A stretch of 64,000 nucleotides of DNA from Nocardioides sp. Arc9.136 (GCF_030506255.1 NZ_CP113431.1:1798001-1862000); one strand, 5' to 3'; counted from the stretch's first letter, positions 34,689 to 47,084 are shown. Notes: generated by a model from the sequence alone, not told the origin. Program-made: numbers and translations.

Positions 34689-35878
34689 GCCCCCGGCCGC
34701 CGCAGCGGCGGCAGGGCCGGCCCGCGCCCCGGCGGAAGCAGGCCCGCGGCGCGTCCGTGGTGGGTCGCCGCTTCGAGGCGGTCGTCGGGCCGGTCGCCCA
34801 CGGCGGTCACTGCATCGTCCGGGTGACGACCGACCCGTCGGTCGAGCCCGTCGAGACCCGCGTGGTCTTCACGCGGCACGCGATCCCCGGGGAGCGGGTC
34901 GTGCTCGAGCTGACCGAGGGCACCGAGGGCGACCGCTTCTGGCGCGGCGACGTCGTCGAGGTCCTCGAGGCCTCGCCGGACCGGGTCGTCCCTCCCTGTC
35001 CCTACGCGCGCCCCGGTCGCTGCGGCGGCTGCGACTTCCAGCACGTCGACCTCGGGCGCCAGCACGACCTGAAGGCCGAGGTGGTCGCCGAGCAGCTGCG
35101 CCGGCTCGCCGGGCTCGACCTCGCGGTCACCGTCGAGGCGGTCGAGGGCGACCTGCCCGAGCAGCTCGCCGGCCTGCGCTGGCGCACCAGGCAGCAGTAC
35201 GTCCGGCTGCCCGACGGCGCCCGTGGCCTGCGCAAGCACCGCTCGCGCGAGGTCGTCGTCGTCGATGACTGCCGCATCGCCCACCCCGACGCCCGTGAGC
35301 CGCGGCCGGGCACGGTGACCGAGCAGGTCGCCGCCGCCGGCTCGACCCAGGCGTTCCAGGTCGCCGCCGACGGCTTCTGGCAGGTCCACCCCGGTGCGCC
35401 GCGGGTGCTCGTGGACACCGTCCTGGGGCTGCTGCAGCCGCGGGCGGGGGAGTCGGTGCTCGACCTGTACGCCGGTGTGGGCCTCTTCGCCCGCTTCCTC
35501 GGCGAGGCCGTCGGGGACGGTGGTCGGGTGGCCGCGATCGAGGGTGACCCCACCGCGGCGGGCCACGCCGCGACCAACTGCCCGGGTGCCGACGTCACCG
35601 CCGGAGGCGTCGACGAGGTGCTCGCGGCGGCGTACGACGGCCACTGGGACCTGGTGGTCCTCGACCCGCCCCGCGAGGGTGCGCGGCGGCCCGTCGTCGA
35701 GCAGGTGGTCGCCCGCACCCCGCGCGCCGTGGCGTACGTCGCCTGCGACCCGGCCGCGCTGGCCCGCGACACCGCCGTCTTCGCCGAGCACGGCTACCGC
35801 CTGGAGACCCTCCGCGCGTTCGACCTGTTCCCGATGACCCACCACGTGGAGTGCGTCGCGCTGCTCGTACGTGAATGA
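34685..35878 (+). CDS. TRAM-domain RNA (uracil-5-)methyltransferase, TrmA/RlmD type
   Basis: The 397-residue enzyme has an N-terminal TRAM RNA-binding domain (about residues 25-90), an iron-sulfur type cysteine set in CPYARPGRCGGCDF near 105, and a SAM-binding domain with DLYAGVGLFARFL. Catalysis uses the Cys in VAYVACDPAALARD, and LDPPREGA is the usual DPPR motif. It methylates uridine C5 in rRNA or tRNA. It is coupled by a four-base overlap to the KimA-like gene, an arrangement also found in other actinobacteria. Confidence 0.92.
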   Translation: MSPRPPQRRQGRPAPRRKQARGASVVGRRFEAVVGPVAHGGHCIVRVTTDPSVEPVETRVVFTRHAIPGERVVLELTEGTEGDRFWRGDVVEVLEASPDRVVPPCPYARPGRCGGCDFQHVDLGRQHDLKAEVVAEQLRRLAGLDLAVTVEAVEGDLPEQLAGLRWRTRQQYVRLPDGARGLRKHRSREVVVVDDCRIAHPDAREPRPGTVTEQVAAAGSTQAFQVAADGFWQVHPGAPRVLVDTVLGLLQPRAGESVLDLYAGVGLFARFLGEAVGDGGRVAAIEGDPTAAGHAATNCPGADVTAGGVDEVLAAAYDGHWDLVVLDPPREGARRPVVEQVVARTPRAVAYVACDPAALARDTAVFAEHGYRLETLRAFDLFPMTHHVECVALLVRE

Positions 35879-35895
35879 CCCCTCGACATCGTGTA

Positions 35896-35909
35896 TCTTG
35901 ACGTCAAGA
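35896..35909. promoter_or_regulatory. 14-bp perfect palindrome upstream of acnA, candidate operator
   Basis: TCTTGACGTCAAGA is a perfect inverted repeat 154 bases before the acnA start and 17 bases after the upstream stop. The spacer to acnA (35910-36062) is long enough for a leader. Its position suggests a dimeric regulator of aconitase. TTGACG could also act as a -35 element within it. The binding protein is not known. Confidence 0.6.
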
Positions 35910-36062
35910 GATCACGACCGGATCCGACGTGCGGGTCAGCCACCCGGATAAGGGGAACCTTCCTTTCACCGGCCCCCGGCGCAGCGGCAGTATGGCGAGA
36001 GCCCGCCGGCGGCCCGCACGGTCGCACGTAGAGCACCACGGACGTCACGAGGAGAGTCAGCA

Positions 36063-38924
<2,862 letters not shown>

Positions 38925-38940
38925 TCGGCACCTGCACCAC

Positions 38941-38981
38941 CCGCACGGCCCGTCGCCCCTCGTGGGTGGCGGGCCGTGCGG
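38941..38981 (+). terminator. Rho-independent-type hairpin after acnA
   Basis: CCGCACGGCCCG pairs exactly with CGGGCCGTGCGG across a 17-base loop, starting 16 bases after the acnA stop. It separates acnA from the guanidine riboswitch region. Confidence 0.8.
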
Positions 38982-39035
38982 CGTTCGCGGGCTCGGCCTC
39001 ACCGGATAGGGTCGGGACCGGGCCGAGACGGCCCA

Positions 39036-39077
39036 CCGGACGAGGGAGCCGTACCCGGAGAGCGACAAGACGGCCGT
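39036..39077 (+). promoter_or_regulatory. Guanidine-III riboswitch (ykkC-III) controlling the SMR gene
   Basis: The sequence reads CCGGACGAGG, then GCCGTACCCGG, then GACAAGACGGC, almost identical in order and spacing to the recalled guanidine-III consensus. The CCGG at 39036-39039 can pair with CCGG at 39055-39058, and GCCGT at 39048-39052 with ACGGC at 39070-39074, giving the H-type pseudoknot. A GGAGG Shine-Dalgarno (39080-39084) lies directly after the second stem and five bases before the GTG, so ligand binding can control ribosome access. This class is known upstream of SugE-type genes in actinobacteria. Confidence 0.9.
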
Positions 39078-39089
39078 CTGGAGGTCGTC

Positions 39090-39404
39090 GTGGCGTGGTT
39101 GGTGCTGGTCCTCTCGGGTGTCCTGGAGGCCGTCTGGGCGACGGCGCTCGGCAGGTCCGAGGGCTTCTCCCGGCTGGGCCCCACGGTCGTCTTCGCCGCG
39201 GGGATCGCGCTGAGCATGGGCGGCCTGGCCTACGCGCTGCGCACCCTCCCGGTCGGCACGGCGTACGCCGTGTGGGTCGGCATCGGCGCATGCCTGACCG
39301 TGGCGTACGGCATGGCGACCGGCACCGAGCCGGTCACCGCCGTCAAGGTGCTGCTGCTGGCCGGGCTGATCGGCTGCGTCATCGGGCTGAAGCTCGCCCA
39401 CTGA
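39090..39404 (+). CDS. sugE: SMR-family guanidinium exporter (SugE/Gdx)
   Basis: The 104-residue protein has four membrane helices and the SMR core: an early membrane Glu in [13 protein letters not shown] (residue about 13), GRSEGFSRL, and [19 protein letters not shown]. The G(V/I)xEAxWA wording is that of Gdx guanidinium exporters rather than multidrug EmrE. A guanidine-III riboswitch immediately upstream supports guanidinium/H+ antiport as the physiological role. GGAGG five bases before GTG 39090 fixes the start. Confidence 0.93.
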   Translation: MAWLVLVLSGVLEAVWATALGRSEGFSRLGPTVVFAAGIALSMGGLAYALRTLPVGTAYAVWVGIGACLTVAYGMATGTEPVTAVKVLLLAGLIGCVIGLKLAH

Positions 39405-39477
39405 GCCGGCCGGGACGCCCCGCCCACGGTGGGTGCTGGTGGCGGCTCGCCGACGAGGTGCCGACTACCGTGGAGGC

Positions 39478-39780
39478 ATGATCGTCGCGTTCAGCATCAG
39501 CCCCACGACCGGTGACGAGACCGGCGGAGTCTCCGAGGCCGTGGCGGCCGCCGTGCGGGTCGTCCGCGAGTCCGGCCTGCCGAACGAGACCAACGCGATG
39601 TTCACCAACATCGAGGGGGAGTGGGACGAGGTGATGGCGGTCGTCAAGCGGGCCGTCGACGTCGTCGCCGAGGTGTCCCCGCGGGTCGGCCTGGTGCTCA
39701 AGGCAGACATCCGTCCCGGCTTCACCGGCCAGCTGACCGCCAAGGTCGAGCGGGTCGAGCGCGCGCTCGAGCAGTCGTGA
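39478..39780 (+). CDS. Thiamine-binding protein, MTH1187/YkoF family
   Basis: The 100-residue protein has the ferredoxin-like MTH1187 pattern: [10 protein letters not shown] at the start, [23 protein letters not shown] in the middle and [13 protein letters not shown] near the end. Members bind thiamine or its precursors. TACCGT (39466-39471) ends six bases before the ATG; the GGAGG next to the ATG is too close to be a ribosome site, so a leaderless start is preferred. The stop overlaps the DUF3105 start as GTGA. Confidence 0.85.
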   Translation: MIVAFSISPTTGDETGGVSEAVAAAVRVVRESGLPNETNAMFTNIEGEWDEVMAVVKRAVDVVAEVSPRVGLVLKADIRPGFTGQLTAKVERVERALEQS

Positions 39781-40457
39781 GCGAGGCGCCTCCCGAGCCG
39801 CCGTACCCGTCCGCGCCCCCGTCGGTGCCCCCGCCGGCACCGGAGCCCGAGCCCGCGTCCGAGCCCGTGCGCCGGGACCGGGTGGCGGTTCTGGTGCTCG
39901 CCGCCGTCGCGGCGGTGGCCGTGCTGGTCGTCGCGATCGGCGTGCCGCTGGCGGTGAGCCAGCTGCGCGCGGACGACGCCGCGCAGGTCGAGCGGAACCT
40001 CGAGGAGGTGGCGGTCGTCGAGGGGCTGCGGACCGACCACACCAGCGGCGATGTCACCTACCCGCAGACCCCGCCTGCCGGAGGACCGCACGACCCGCGC
40101 TGGCTCGAGTGCGGCGTCTACGACGAGCCGGTCCGGGAGGAGAACGCCGTGCACGACCTCGAGCACGGGACCGTGTGGATCACCTACGACCCGGACCTCG
40201 CCGCGGAGGACGTCGACCGCCTGGTCGAGCTGCTGCCCGACAACGGCATCCTCTCGCCCTACCCCGGCCTGCCCGCGCCGGTGGTCGTCACGGTCTGGGG
40301 CCACCAGCTGCGCCTGGTCGGCGCCGAGGACCCGCGCCTGCCGCTCTTCGTCGAGCGCCTCGGCGGCGGGCAGACCGCCCCGGAGCCGTTCGCGTCCTGC
40401 GCCGGCGGGCTGCGGGACCCGCAGGGCGGCACCGAGAGCCCCGGCACCCCCGTCTGA
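39777..40457 (+). CDS. DUF3105 family membrane-anchored protein
   Basis: The 226-residue protein has a proline-rich N-terminus (about 30 residues), one transmembrane helix (about 35-60) and an extracytoplasmic DUF3105 domain. Conserved features are [27 protein letters not shown], the [14 protein letters not shown] block and a final ASCAGG. The paired cysteines may form a disulfide and the histidines may bind metal. No activity is known. It is translationally coupled to the thiamine-binding protein gene. Confidence 0.88.
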   Translation: MSEAPPEPPYPSAPPSVPPPAPEPEPASEPVRRDRVAVLVLAAVAAVAVLVVAIGVPLAVSQLRADDAAQVERNLEEVAVVEGLRTDHTSGDVTYPQTPPAGGPHDPRWLECGVYDEPVREENAVHDLEHGTVWITYDPDLAAEDVDRLVELLPDNGILSPYPGLPAPVVVTVWGHQLRLVGAEDPRLPLFVERLGGGQTAPEPFASCAGGLRDPQGGTESPGTPV

Positions 40458-40517
40458 GCCGCCACCCAGGAGCCGGGAGGGGGTCTGAGACGGTCCCGGG
40501 ACGGGCACGGTGCCGCC

Positions 40518-40922
40518 ATGGACTCCGAGACCAGGGCCTTCCGCACCGGTGGCCAGGACACCGTCCTGGACCTGACCCGCGAGTGCGCGGACTACGTCCG
40601 CGCCCGCGGCGACGGCCTGCTGCACCTCTTCGTCCCGCACGCGACCGCCGGCCTCGCGATCCTCGAGACGGGATCGGGCAGCGACGACGACCTGCTGGCC
40701 GCGCTGGGCGACCTGCTGCCCGCCGACGACCGCTGGCGCCACCGCCACGGCACGCCGGGCCACGGGCGCTCGCACGTGATGCCGGCCCTCGTGCCGCCGT
40801 ACGCGACGGTGCCGGTGCTCGACGGCGAGCTGGCGCTCGGCACCTGGCAGAGCGTCTGCCTGGTCGATCTGAACGTCGACAACCACGAGCGGCAGGTGCG
40901 GTTCAGCTTCCTGGCCGGCTGA
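40518..40922 (+). CDS. YjbQ/UPF0047 family protein (secondary thiamine-phosphate synthase)
   Basis: The 134-residue protein matches the YjbQ family: LHLFVPHATAGLAILE with the conserved His, DDRWRHRHGTPGHGRSHVMPAL, and the WQSVCLVDLNVDNHERQVRF end. E. coli YjbQ has weak thiamine-phosphate synthase activity, but the true function is unsettled. CACGGT ends six bases before the ATG. It lies one gene away from the MTH1187-type thiamine-binding protein, which may be meaningful. Confidence 0.88.
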   Translation: MDSETRAFRTGGQDTVLDLTRECADYVRARGDGLLHLFVPHATAGLAILETGSGSDDDLLAALGDLLPADDRWRHRHGTPGHGRSHVMPALVPPYATVPVLDGELALGTWQSVCLVDLNVDNHERQVRFSFLAG

Positions 40923-40930
40923 GGGGCCGG

Positions 40931-41953
40931 TCAGGCCAGGGGGCCGGCCGAGCCGAGCCGCCACAGCGCGATGCCGTGCACGCCCAGCTCCTCGGCGAGC
41001 TCCTCGCGCAGCCGGAACGACCGGGTGTCGGACCACCACAGGACGGTGCCGTCGGACAGCCGGGACCGCCACTCCCCGGCGGCGGGCTTCCACACGGCCC
41101 GGGCGCCGTCCTCGCGCACGAGCCGCCGGGCGCGCTGGACCGTGAGGCTGCGACCCTCGCCCCGGCGCGGCCAGGTGTAGCCGTACCCGGCCACCCCGAG
41201 GTCGACCTTCGCCGCCGGCACCTGCGTCAGCACCGCCTCGACCACGGACCGCTGCCAGCGCAGCGGCCCGATCGGCCCCGGACCCGTCCAGGTCGGGCCG
41301 TGCCGGTCGTAGGCCATCACGACCACCACGTCCGCGGCGCGGCCGATCGCCCCGACGCGGAAACCCCGCTCGCGGTAGCCCTCGACCGTCGGCGACGGCT
41401 GGAGGTCGACGGAGACGGTGCGCTCGGCGGGCATCCGCGCCTGCAGCTCGCGCACCAGCCGCACGAGGCCGCGGCCGTCGGCCCGCGACAGCGACTCCAG
41501 GTCGACGGTGATCCCGTCCCAGCCCTGGCGGCGCACGACGTCGGCCAGCTGCCGGGCGACCCGCCGCACCCGGTCCTCGTGGCGCAGCAGGCGCCGGGCA
41601 GCCCGGCTGTCGAAGCCGCCGAGCCGGTCGCTGTAGTTGCTCACCAGCAGCTCGGCCCGGAGCCCGTGGCGGTGCGCCCGCCGCAGCTGCCGGGTGAGCT
41701 CGCCCGGCGCACGCACGTCGCGCCCGTCGGCGGAGATCGGCACCGAGGCGACGCCGAGCGCCGCGAGGGCCGGCGCGTCCCGCTCGACCACGTCCGCCGG
41801 CGTGCTCGCCAGCACGTAGCCGGTGACGGCGAGCGGCGGCTCCGCCGCGGCGGTGCCCGCCGCGGTGGCGGTGCCGGCGGCGGTGCCGGCGGCGGTGGTG
41901 GCGGTCAGGATCGAGGCGGCGAGGGCGGCGGCCAGGCGGGGGCGTCGGGTCAC
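40931..41953 (-). CDS. Secreted glycoside hydrolase family 18 protein
   Basis: The 340-residue protein has a signal peptide rich in an AAGTA repeat (residues about 8-40) and a GH18 TIM barrel. The catalytic motif DGITVDLESL contains the DGxxxDxE acid; VVMAYDRHGP is the second GH18 landmark, and the barrel ends with GIALWRLGSAG. Such proteins cleave chitin-like or spore-type glycans; the substrate here is not evident. GTG 41953 is the start because GACACT ends six bases upstream and the signal peptide begins there. Confidence 0.87.
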   Translation of the reverse strand: MTRRPRLAAALAASILTATTAAGTAAGTATAAGTAAAEPPLAVTGYVLASTPADVVERDAPALAALGVASVPISADGRDVRAPGELTRQLRRAHRHGLRAELLVSNYSDRLGGFDSRAARRLLRHEDRVRRVARQLADVVRRQGWDGITVDLESLSRADGRGLVRLVRELQARMPAERTVSVDLQPSPTVEGYRERGFRVGAIGRAADVVVVMAYDRHGPTWTGPGPIGPLRWQRSVVEAVLTQVPAAKVDLGVAGYGYTWPRRGEGRSLTVQRARRLVREDGARAVWKPAAGEWRSRLSDGTVLWWSDTRSFRLREELAEELGVHGIALWRLGSAGPLA

Positions 41954-42006
41954 CGGGACAGTGTCCCAGGGGACCGCAGGCGGGCCTGCGCCGTAGGTTG
42001 GCCGGC

Positions 42007-42432
42007 ATGACACGGTTCGCCTGCGTCCTGCTCGTCGACCGCCGCGGCTGGGTGCTGCTCCAGGAGCGCGACGAGCACGCCGTCATCGATCCCGAGACCT
42101 GGGGGCTGCCCGGCGGCCACGTCGAGGACGGCGAGGGCTTCGAGGAGGCGGCGTACCGGGAGCTGGCCGAGGAGACCGGCGTCGTGCTCGAGCCCGGCGA
42201 CCTGCAGTTCTGGCACGAGTTCGCCACCGAGCACGCGTCGTACGGCGTGGGGTCGATGCACGTGTACGTCGGCGCGGTGGACCTGACCGACGCCGACATC
42301 ACCTGCGGCGAGGGCCGGCAGATGGTCTTCGTCGACCCGTCCCGGGTGCGCACCCTGGAGCTGACCGGGTCGGCGCAGGACGCCCTCCCGGCCTTCCTCG
42401 CCAGCGAGCTCTACAGCACGATGACCCCATGA
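42007..42432 (+). CDS. NUDIX hydrolase
   Basis: The 141-residue protein carries the full Nudix box: GGHVEDGEGFEEAAYRELAEETGVV (about residues 36-60), which coordinates Mg and cleaves a nucleoside-diphosphate-linked substrate. The substrate cannot be read from sequence. TAGGTT ends seven bases before ATG 42007, and it is divergent from the GH18 gene. Its stop overlaps the next ATG as ATGA, so it is co-translated with the SMP-30-type protein. Confidence 0.92.
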   Translation: MTRFACVLLVDRRGWVLLQERDEHAVIDPETWGLPGGHVEDGEGFEEAAYRELAEETGVVLEPGDLQFWHEFATEHASYGVGSMHVYVGAVDLTDADITCGEGRQMVFVDPSRVRTLELTGSAQDALPAFLASELYSTMTP

Positions 42433-43370
42433 CCACCGCGAGCACCACGGACCTGACCGTCGTCCCCGTCCCCGCCGGCGGCGCCGAGGACGTCGTCGTC
42501 GCCACGTCCGGTCCGGACGAGGGCTGCGTCTTCACCGGCACCGAGGACGGCAGCATCTTCCGGGTCGGCCCCGACGGCTCGAAGGTCGACCGCGTCGCGC
42601 ACACCGGCGGCCGCCCCCTCGGCATCGAGCTCGACGGCGACGGCCGGCTCCTGGTCTGCGACGCCAAGCGTGGCGTGCTGCGCGTGGACACCGCCACCGG
42701 CGGGGTCGAGACCGTGACCGACCGGGTCGGCGGCACGCCGATGGTCTTCTGCAACAACGCGGCCATCGCGAGCGACGGCACGGTGTGGTTCTCCGACTCC
42801 TCGACGCGCTACGGGATCGACCGGTGGAAGGACGACTTCATCCAGGTCACCCGCACGGGGCGGCTGATGCGGATGGCGACCGACGGGACCGTCGAGGTGG
42901 TCCTGGACGGGCTGGCCTTCGCCAACGGCGTCGCGCTGAGCAAGGGCGAGGACTTCGTCTGCGTCGCGGAGACCGGGGCCCGGACCGTCGTGCGCCGCTG
43001 GCTGACCGGTGACCGCGCAGGCATGCGCGACCTGCTGTGCCAGAACCTCCCCGGCTACCCCGACAACATCGCCCGGGGCAGCGACGGCCTGATCTGGGTG
43101 ACCATCGCCAGCCCCCGCGACACCGTCGTGGAGCGGCTCCAGGCGGCGCCCGTTCGGGTCCGCAAGCTGGTCACGAGGATCCCGCAGCGACTGCAGCCGG
43201 CCCCGGCGCGGACCGTCCGCGTCCAGGCGTACGACGACGCCGGGCGCCTCGTGCACGACGTCGACCTGCCGGGGGACCGGTACCACATGGTGACCGGCGT
43301 CCGGGAGCACGACGGCCGGGTCTGGATGGGCAGCCTGCACGAGCCGGCGATCGCGGCGCACGACCTGTGA
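42429..43370 (+). CDS. SMP-30/strictosidine-synthase-like beta-propeller protein
   Basis: The 313-residue protein is a six-bladed propeller with GRPLGIELDGDGRLLVCDAKRGV, FCNNAAIASDGTVWFSDSS, AFANGVALSKGEDFVCVAET and LPGYPDNIARGSDGLIWV. These are the metal-ligand and blade motifs of the strictosidine synthase / gluconolactonase superfamily. It is probably a lactonase or esterase. No signal peptide is seen. Coupled to the NUDIX gene by four bases and followed 18 bases later by dxs. Confidence 0.87.
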   Translation: MTTASTTDLTVVPVPAGGAEDVVVATSGPDEGCVFTGTEDGSIFRVGPDGSKVDRVAHTGGRPLGIELDGDGRLLVCDAKRGVLRVDTATGGVETVTDRVGGTPMVFCNNAAIASDGTVWFSDSSTRYGIDRWKDDFIQVTRTGRLMRMATDGTVEVVLDGLAFANGVALSKGEDFVCVAETGARTVVRRWLTGDRAGMRDLLCQNLPGYPDNIARGSDGLIWVTIASPRDTVVERLQAAPVRVRKLVTRIPQRLQPAPARTVRVQAYDDAGRLVHDVDLPGDRYHMVTGVREHDGRVWMGSLHEPAIAAHDL

Positions 43371-43388
43371 CGTCCTAGACTCCGAGGC

Positions 43389-45293
43389 ATGTCGCTCCTC
43401 GACTCGATCGCCGGTCCGCGGGACCTCCGCGCGCTCACGCCCGACGAGCTCGAGGCGCTCGCGGTCGAGATCCGCGACCTGCTCGTGCAGACGTGCTCGC
43501 GCATCGGCGGGCACCTCGGGCCGAACCTCGGCGTCGTCGAGCTCACCCTCGCCATCCACCGCGTCTTCGACAGCCCGCGCGACCGGATCGTCTTCGACAC
43601 CGGCCACCAGTCCTACGTCCACAAGATCCTCACCGGCCGCGGCGGGCAGTTCGACGTGCTGCGCAAGGAGGGCGGGCTCTCGGGCTACCCGAGCCAGGCG
43701 GAGTCCGAGCACGACATCGTCGAGAACTCCCACGCCTCGACCGCGCTGTCCTACGCCGACGGCCTGGCCAAGGCCTACGCGATCCGCGGCGAGGACCGGC
43801 ACACCGTCGCGGTCATCGGCGACGGTGCCCTCACCGGCGGCATGGCCTGGGAGGCGCTGAACAACATCGCCATCGCCAAGGACAGCCGCCTGGTCATCGT
43901 GGTCAACGACAACGGCCGCTCCTACACCCCGACCATCGGCGGGCTCGCGAACGCGCTCACCACGCTGCGCACCAACCCCCGCTACGAGCAGGTGCTCGAC
44001 CTGGTCAAGAAGCGCCTCAACGCCGTCCCCGGCGTCGGCCCCGCGGCGTACGACGCCCTGCACGCGATGAAGAAGGGCCTCAAGGACGCGCTGGCGCCCC
44101 AGGGCCTCTTCGAGGACCTCGGCCTCAAGTACGTCGGCCCCGTCGACGGCCACGACACCGTCGCCATGGAGGCCGCGCTGGACCGCGCCAAGCGCTTCGG
44201 CGGCCCGGTGATCGTGCACGCGCTGACCCGCAAGGGCTTCGGGTACGACGCGGCCGAGCGGCACGAGGCCGACCAGTTCCACTCCCCGCAGCCCTTCGAC
44301 ATCGAGACCGGCGAGGAGAAGGCCCGCGGCCGGATCTGGACCGACGTCTTCGCCGACGAGATCGTCCACATCGGACAGCGCCGCAAGGACGTCGTTGCGA
44401 TCACGGCGGCGATGATGCACCCGGTCGGGCTCGACCACTTCCAGGCGCGGTTCCCCGAGCGCACCTTCGACGTCGGGATCGCCGAGCAGCACGCCGCGAC
44501 CTCCGCCGCCGGGCTCGCGCTGGGCGGCCTGCACCCCGTGGTCGCCGTCTACGCGACGTTCCTCAACCGCGCCTTCGACCAGGTGCTCATGGACTGCGCC
44601 CTGCACCGCACCGGTGTCACCTTCGTGCTGGACCGCGCGGGCGTCACCGGCGACGACGGCGCCTCCCACAACGGCATGTGGGACATGTCGATCCTCCAGG
44701 TCGTGCCCGGCCTGCGGATCGCCGCGCCGCGCGACGCCGCGCGCCTGCGCGAGCTGCTCAACGAGGCCGTCGAGGTCGAGGACGCCCCGACCGTCGTGCG
44801 CTTCCCGAAGGGCCCGCCGCCCGAGGACGTCGAGGCGGTCGGCAAGGCCGGCGGCGCGGACGTGCTGGTGCGCAACGGCCCCAAGGACGTCCTGGTGGTG
44901 GCCGTCGGCTCGATGAACGAGGTCGCCCTCGGCGTCGCCGACCGGCTCGTCGCCCAGGGCATCGGCGTGACCGTCGTCGACCCGCGCTGGGTCAAGCCGG
45001 TCGACCCCGCCGTCGTCGAGCTGGCCCGCGAGCACCGCCTCGTCGTCTCCGTCGAGGACAACGGCCTGGTAGGCGGTTGCGGCTCGGTGCTGCTGCAGAC
45101 CCTGGTGGAGGCCGGCGTCACGACGCCGGTGCGGCTGCGGGGCATCCCGCAGGAGTTCCTGCAGCACGCCAAGCGGGCCGCGATCCTCGAGCGCATCGGC
45201 CTCACGCCGCAGGCGCTCGCCCTCGACATCGTCGAGTACATGACCTCTCTGGACGAGGGTCGTTTACCCGTCGATGCCGACCACCCGATCTGA
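43389..45293 (+). CDS. dxs: 1-deoxy-D-xylulose-5-phosphate synthase
   Basis: The 634-residue enzyme condenses pyruvate and glyceraldehyde 3-phosphate to DXP, the first step of the MEP isoprenoid pathway, using thiamine diphosphate. Visible motifs are [13 protein letters not shown], the ThDP/Mg motif [16 protein letters not shown], the GIAEQHAAT segment and [15 protein letters not shown]. Length is normal. TAGACT (43376-43381) ends seven bases before the ATG, indicating its own leaderless promoter. The 3' end overlaps the next gene by 20 bases. Confidence 0.97.
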   Translation: MSLLDSIAGPRDLRALTPDELEALAVEIRDLLVQTCSRIGGHLGPNLGVVELTLAIHRVFDSPRDRIVFDTGHQSYVHKILTGRGGQFDVLRKEGGLSGYPSQAESEHDIVENSHASTALSYADGLAKAYAIRGEDRHTVAVIGDGALTGGMAWEALNNIAIAKDSRLVIVVNDNGRSYTPTIGGLANALTTLRTNPRYEQVLDLVKKRLNAVPGVGPAAYDALHAMKKGLKDALAPQGLFEDLGLKYVGPVDGHDTVAMEAALDRAKRFGGPVIVHALTRKGFGYDAAERHEADQFHSPQPFDIETGEEKARGRIWTDVFADEIVHIGQRRKDVVAITAAMMHPVGLDHFQARFPERTFDVGIAEQHAATSAAGLALGGLHPVVAVYATFLNRAFDQVLMDCALHRTGVTFVLDRAGVTGDDGASHNGMWDMSILQVVPGLRIAAPRDAARLRELLNEAVEVEDAPTVVRFPKGPPPEDVEAVGKAGGADVLVRNGPKDVLVVAVGSMNEVALGVADRLVAQGIGVTVVDPRWVKPVDPAVVELAREHRLVVSVEDNGLVGGCGSVLLQTLVEAGVTTPVRLRGIPQEFLQHAKRAAILERIGLTPQALALDIVEYMTSLDEGRLPVDADHPI

Positions 45294-46635
45294 GCGACGC
45301 CGCACCACCCGCTCCCCGTCGCGCGCCGCGGCACTGCTCGCGGCGTACGCCCTGCTGGGCTGGCTGCTGCCGGCCTGCTCGCTGCTCGAGGACGACGCCC
45401 CGGCCGAGGGCACCGCGGCCGCGACGGCGGCGATGGCGCCCGCCGACGTCGTCGCCGGCCTGCAGCGGGCGCTGCGACGGCGGGCCGAGGCGGTCCGCAC
45501 GGGTGACCGGGACGCCTTCGCGTCCGGACTGGCCCGGCGCGCGCCCCGGGTCCGTGCGGAGCAGCTGACGTACTTCGACAACCTGGCCCAGCTGCCGATC
45601 GCGAAGCTCGGCTACTCCTTCGACCGCCGGAACATCGTGCGCCGCGGCGACGCCTACTGGGTCGTCGTCGAGCTGACCATGCAGCTGGCGGGGTACGACA
45701 CGGCGCCGGTGGTCAGCCACGACCGGTTCCTCTTCCGCCCCGCGCCCCGCGACGACCGGCGGATGCTGCTGCGGTCGACCACCGACCCCGCGTGGGAGGC
45801 CGAGCACGACGTCCGCCCGCAGCCGTGGGACCTCGGCCCGGTCGAGGTGCGGGGCGGCTACGGCGTGCTCGGCGTCTTCGACCGGGGCAGCCTGCCGGCG
45901 GCCGCGGGCGTCATCGCCTCGGTGGAGGACGGCATCGCCGACGTCTCCGCCGCGGTCCCGTGGCCCTGGCGGCGCACCGTGGTGGTCTACGCCCTGTCCT
46001 CCACCGCCTTCCTCGACAGGATCGAGGACCTCCCGGGCGGGGACCCCGAACGGCTCGACGGCGTGGCGTTCCCCGTCCCCGCCGGCCCGGACGGCGGCAC
46101 CGCGGCGACCCGGTTCGCGCTGAACCCCCGCATGCTGGACCGGCCGGGACCCGAGCGCGACCGGCTGGTGCGCCACGAGCTGGTCCACGTGGCGCTGGGG
46201 GAGCGCGACGACCACGCGCCGGTGTGGCTGAGCGAGGGGGTGGCGGAGTACGTCTCCGTCCGCCCGGTCGCCCCCGCGGACCGCGTCGTCGCGCAGGCGG
46301 CACTGGAGCGGGCGGTGGACGGCGTCGACGGCCTGCCGACCCGCGGGTCGTTCACCGACCCGGGCGAGGAGCCGGTGGTCAGCTACGGCCTGTCGTGGTG
46401 GGTGTGCGAGTACGTCGCCGGCTCGTTCGGCGAGCCCGCGCTGTGGTCGCTCCTCGACGAGCTCGCGACCGAGGGCGCGGACGAGACCGACGTCCTGCGC
46501 CGCCTGCTCGGGCTCACCCCCGAGCAGCTGGCCGACCGCGCCGCGCGGCTGATGGTCGCGACGTTCGTGCCGGAGGTCGCCGCCTCCTCGGGTCCCTCGG
46601 GCGCCTCGGGCCCCTCGGGCTCAGGCGCCCGCTGA
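45274..46635 (+). CDS. Lipoprotein zinc metallopeptidase (peptidase MA-like)
   Basis: The 453-residue protein has a basic N-terminus, a hydrophobic segment and a lipobox LPAC near residue 35. After an NTF2-like middle region (about 60-180) comes a gluzincin site: HELVHVALG (HExxH) and WLSEGVAEY, with the third zinc ligand Glu 20-30 residues later. It should be a membrane-anchored extracellular peptidase; the target is unknown. The C-terminus carries [13 protein letters not shown] repeats. It overlaps dxs by 20 bases and the convergent PLDc_N gene by 15. Confidence 0.82.
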   Translation: MPTTRSERRRTTRSPSRAAALLAAYALLGWLLPACSLLEDDAPAEGTAAATAAMAPADVVAGLQRALRRRAEAVRTGDRDAFASGLARRAPRVRAEQLTYFDNLAQLPIAKLGYSFDRRNIVRRGDAYWVVVELTMQLAGYDTAPVVSHDRFLFRPAPRDDRRMLLRSTTDPAWEAEHDVRPQPWDLGPVEVRGGYGVLGVFDRGSLPAAAGVIASVEDGIADVSAAVPWPWRRTVVVYALSSTAFLDRIEDLPGGDPERLDGVAFPVPAGPDGGTAATRFALNPRMLDRPGPERDRLVRHELVHVALGERDDHAPVWLSEGVAEYVSVRPVAPADRVVAQAALERAVDGVDGLPTRGSFTDPGEEPVVSYGLSWWVCEYVAGSFGEPALWSLLDELATEGADETDVLRRLLGLTPEQLADRAARLMVATFVPEVAASSGPSGASGPSGSGAR

Positions 46636-47025
46636 GGCGTCGGGGTCGCCCGGACCCTCCTGCCCCTCGAACTGGTCCTTGCGCCGGTGCTCGGCCTCGT
46701 AGCGCCGCCGCTGCTCCTCCGCCCGCTCGCGCACCTGGCGCAGGAACTCCTCGTCCTTGGCCGGGTCGGCCGCCGCCATCCGGCCGGGGCGCTCGTACTC
46801 CGGGAAGCCGGGCGCCGCGCCCTGCTGCCGGGTGAGCCGGGGCGTGGGCGCCGGTCGGCCCGCCACCAGCCAGGCGAGGGAGCCCACGAGCGGGAACAGC
46901 AGCACCAGCACGATCCACGCCCACTTGGGGAGGTGCCGCACCCGCGACTGGTCGGTGCTGATCGCGTCCACGAGGCAGTAGGCCCACAGGATGAACACGA
47001 TCACCCCGGGCAGCAGTCTGATCAC
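46621..47025 (-). CDS. PLDc_N-domain two-helix membrane protein
   Basis: The 134-residue protein has two membrane helices: LLPGVIVFILWAYCLVDAIS and WAWIVLVLLFPLVGSLAWLV, separated by TDQSRVRHLPK. This is the PLDc_N (cardiolipin-synthase N-terminal) signature without a catalytic domain. The remaining 70 residues are charged and form a helix with EEFLRQVRERAEEQRRRYEAE. GTG 47025 is preceded by GAGACT six bases upstream. Function is unknown; such proteins are common and abundant in actinobacteria. Confidence 0.85.
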   Translation of the reverse strand: MIRLLPGVIVFILWAYCLVDAISTDQSRVRHLPKWAWIVLVLLFPLVGSLAWLVAGRPAPTPRLTRQQGAAPGFPEYERPGRMAAADPAKDEEFLRQVRERAEEQRRRYEAEHRRKDQFEGQEGPGDPDASAGA

Positions 47026-47084
47026 GCGAGCAGTCTCGGCCAGCAGCGTCGCCCTCGTCGCCGTCGTGTCCGTCCTGTGACCTC

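Noticed and set aside
42411..45167. A 918-codon minus-strand frame opposite dxs
   Set aside because: Dxs on the other strand has every expected motif; this frame is a codon-bias shadow.
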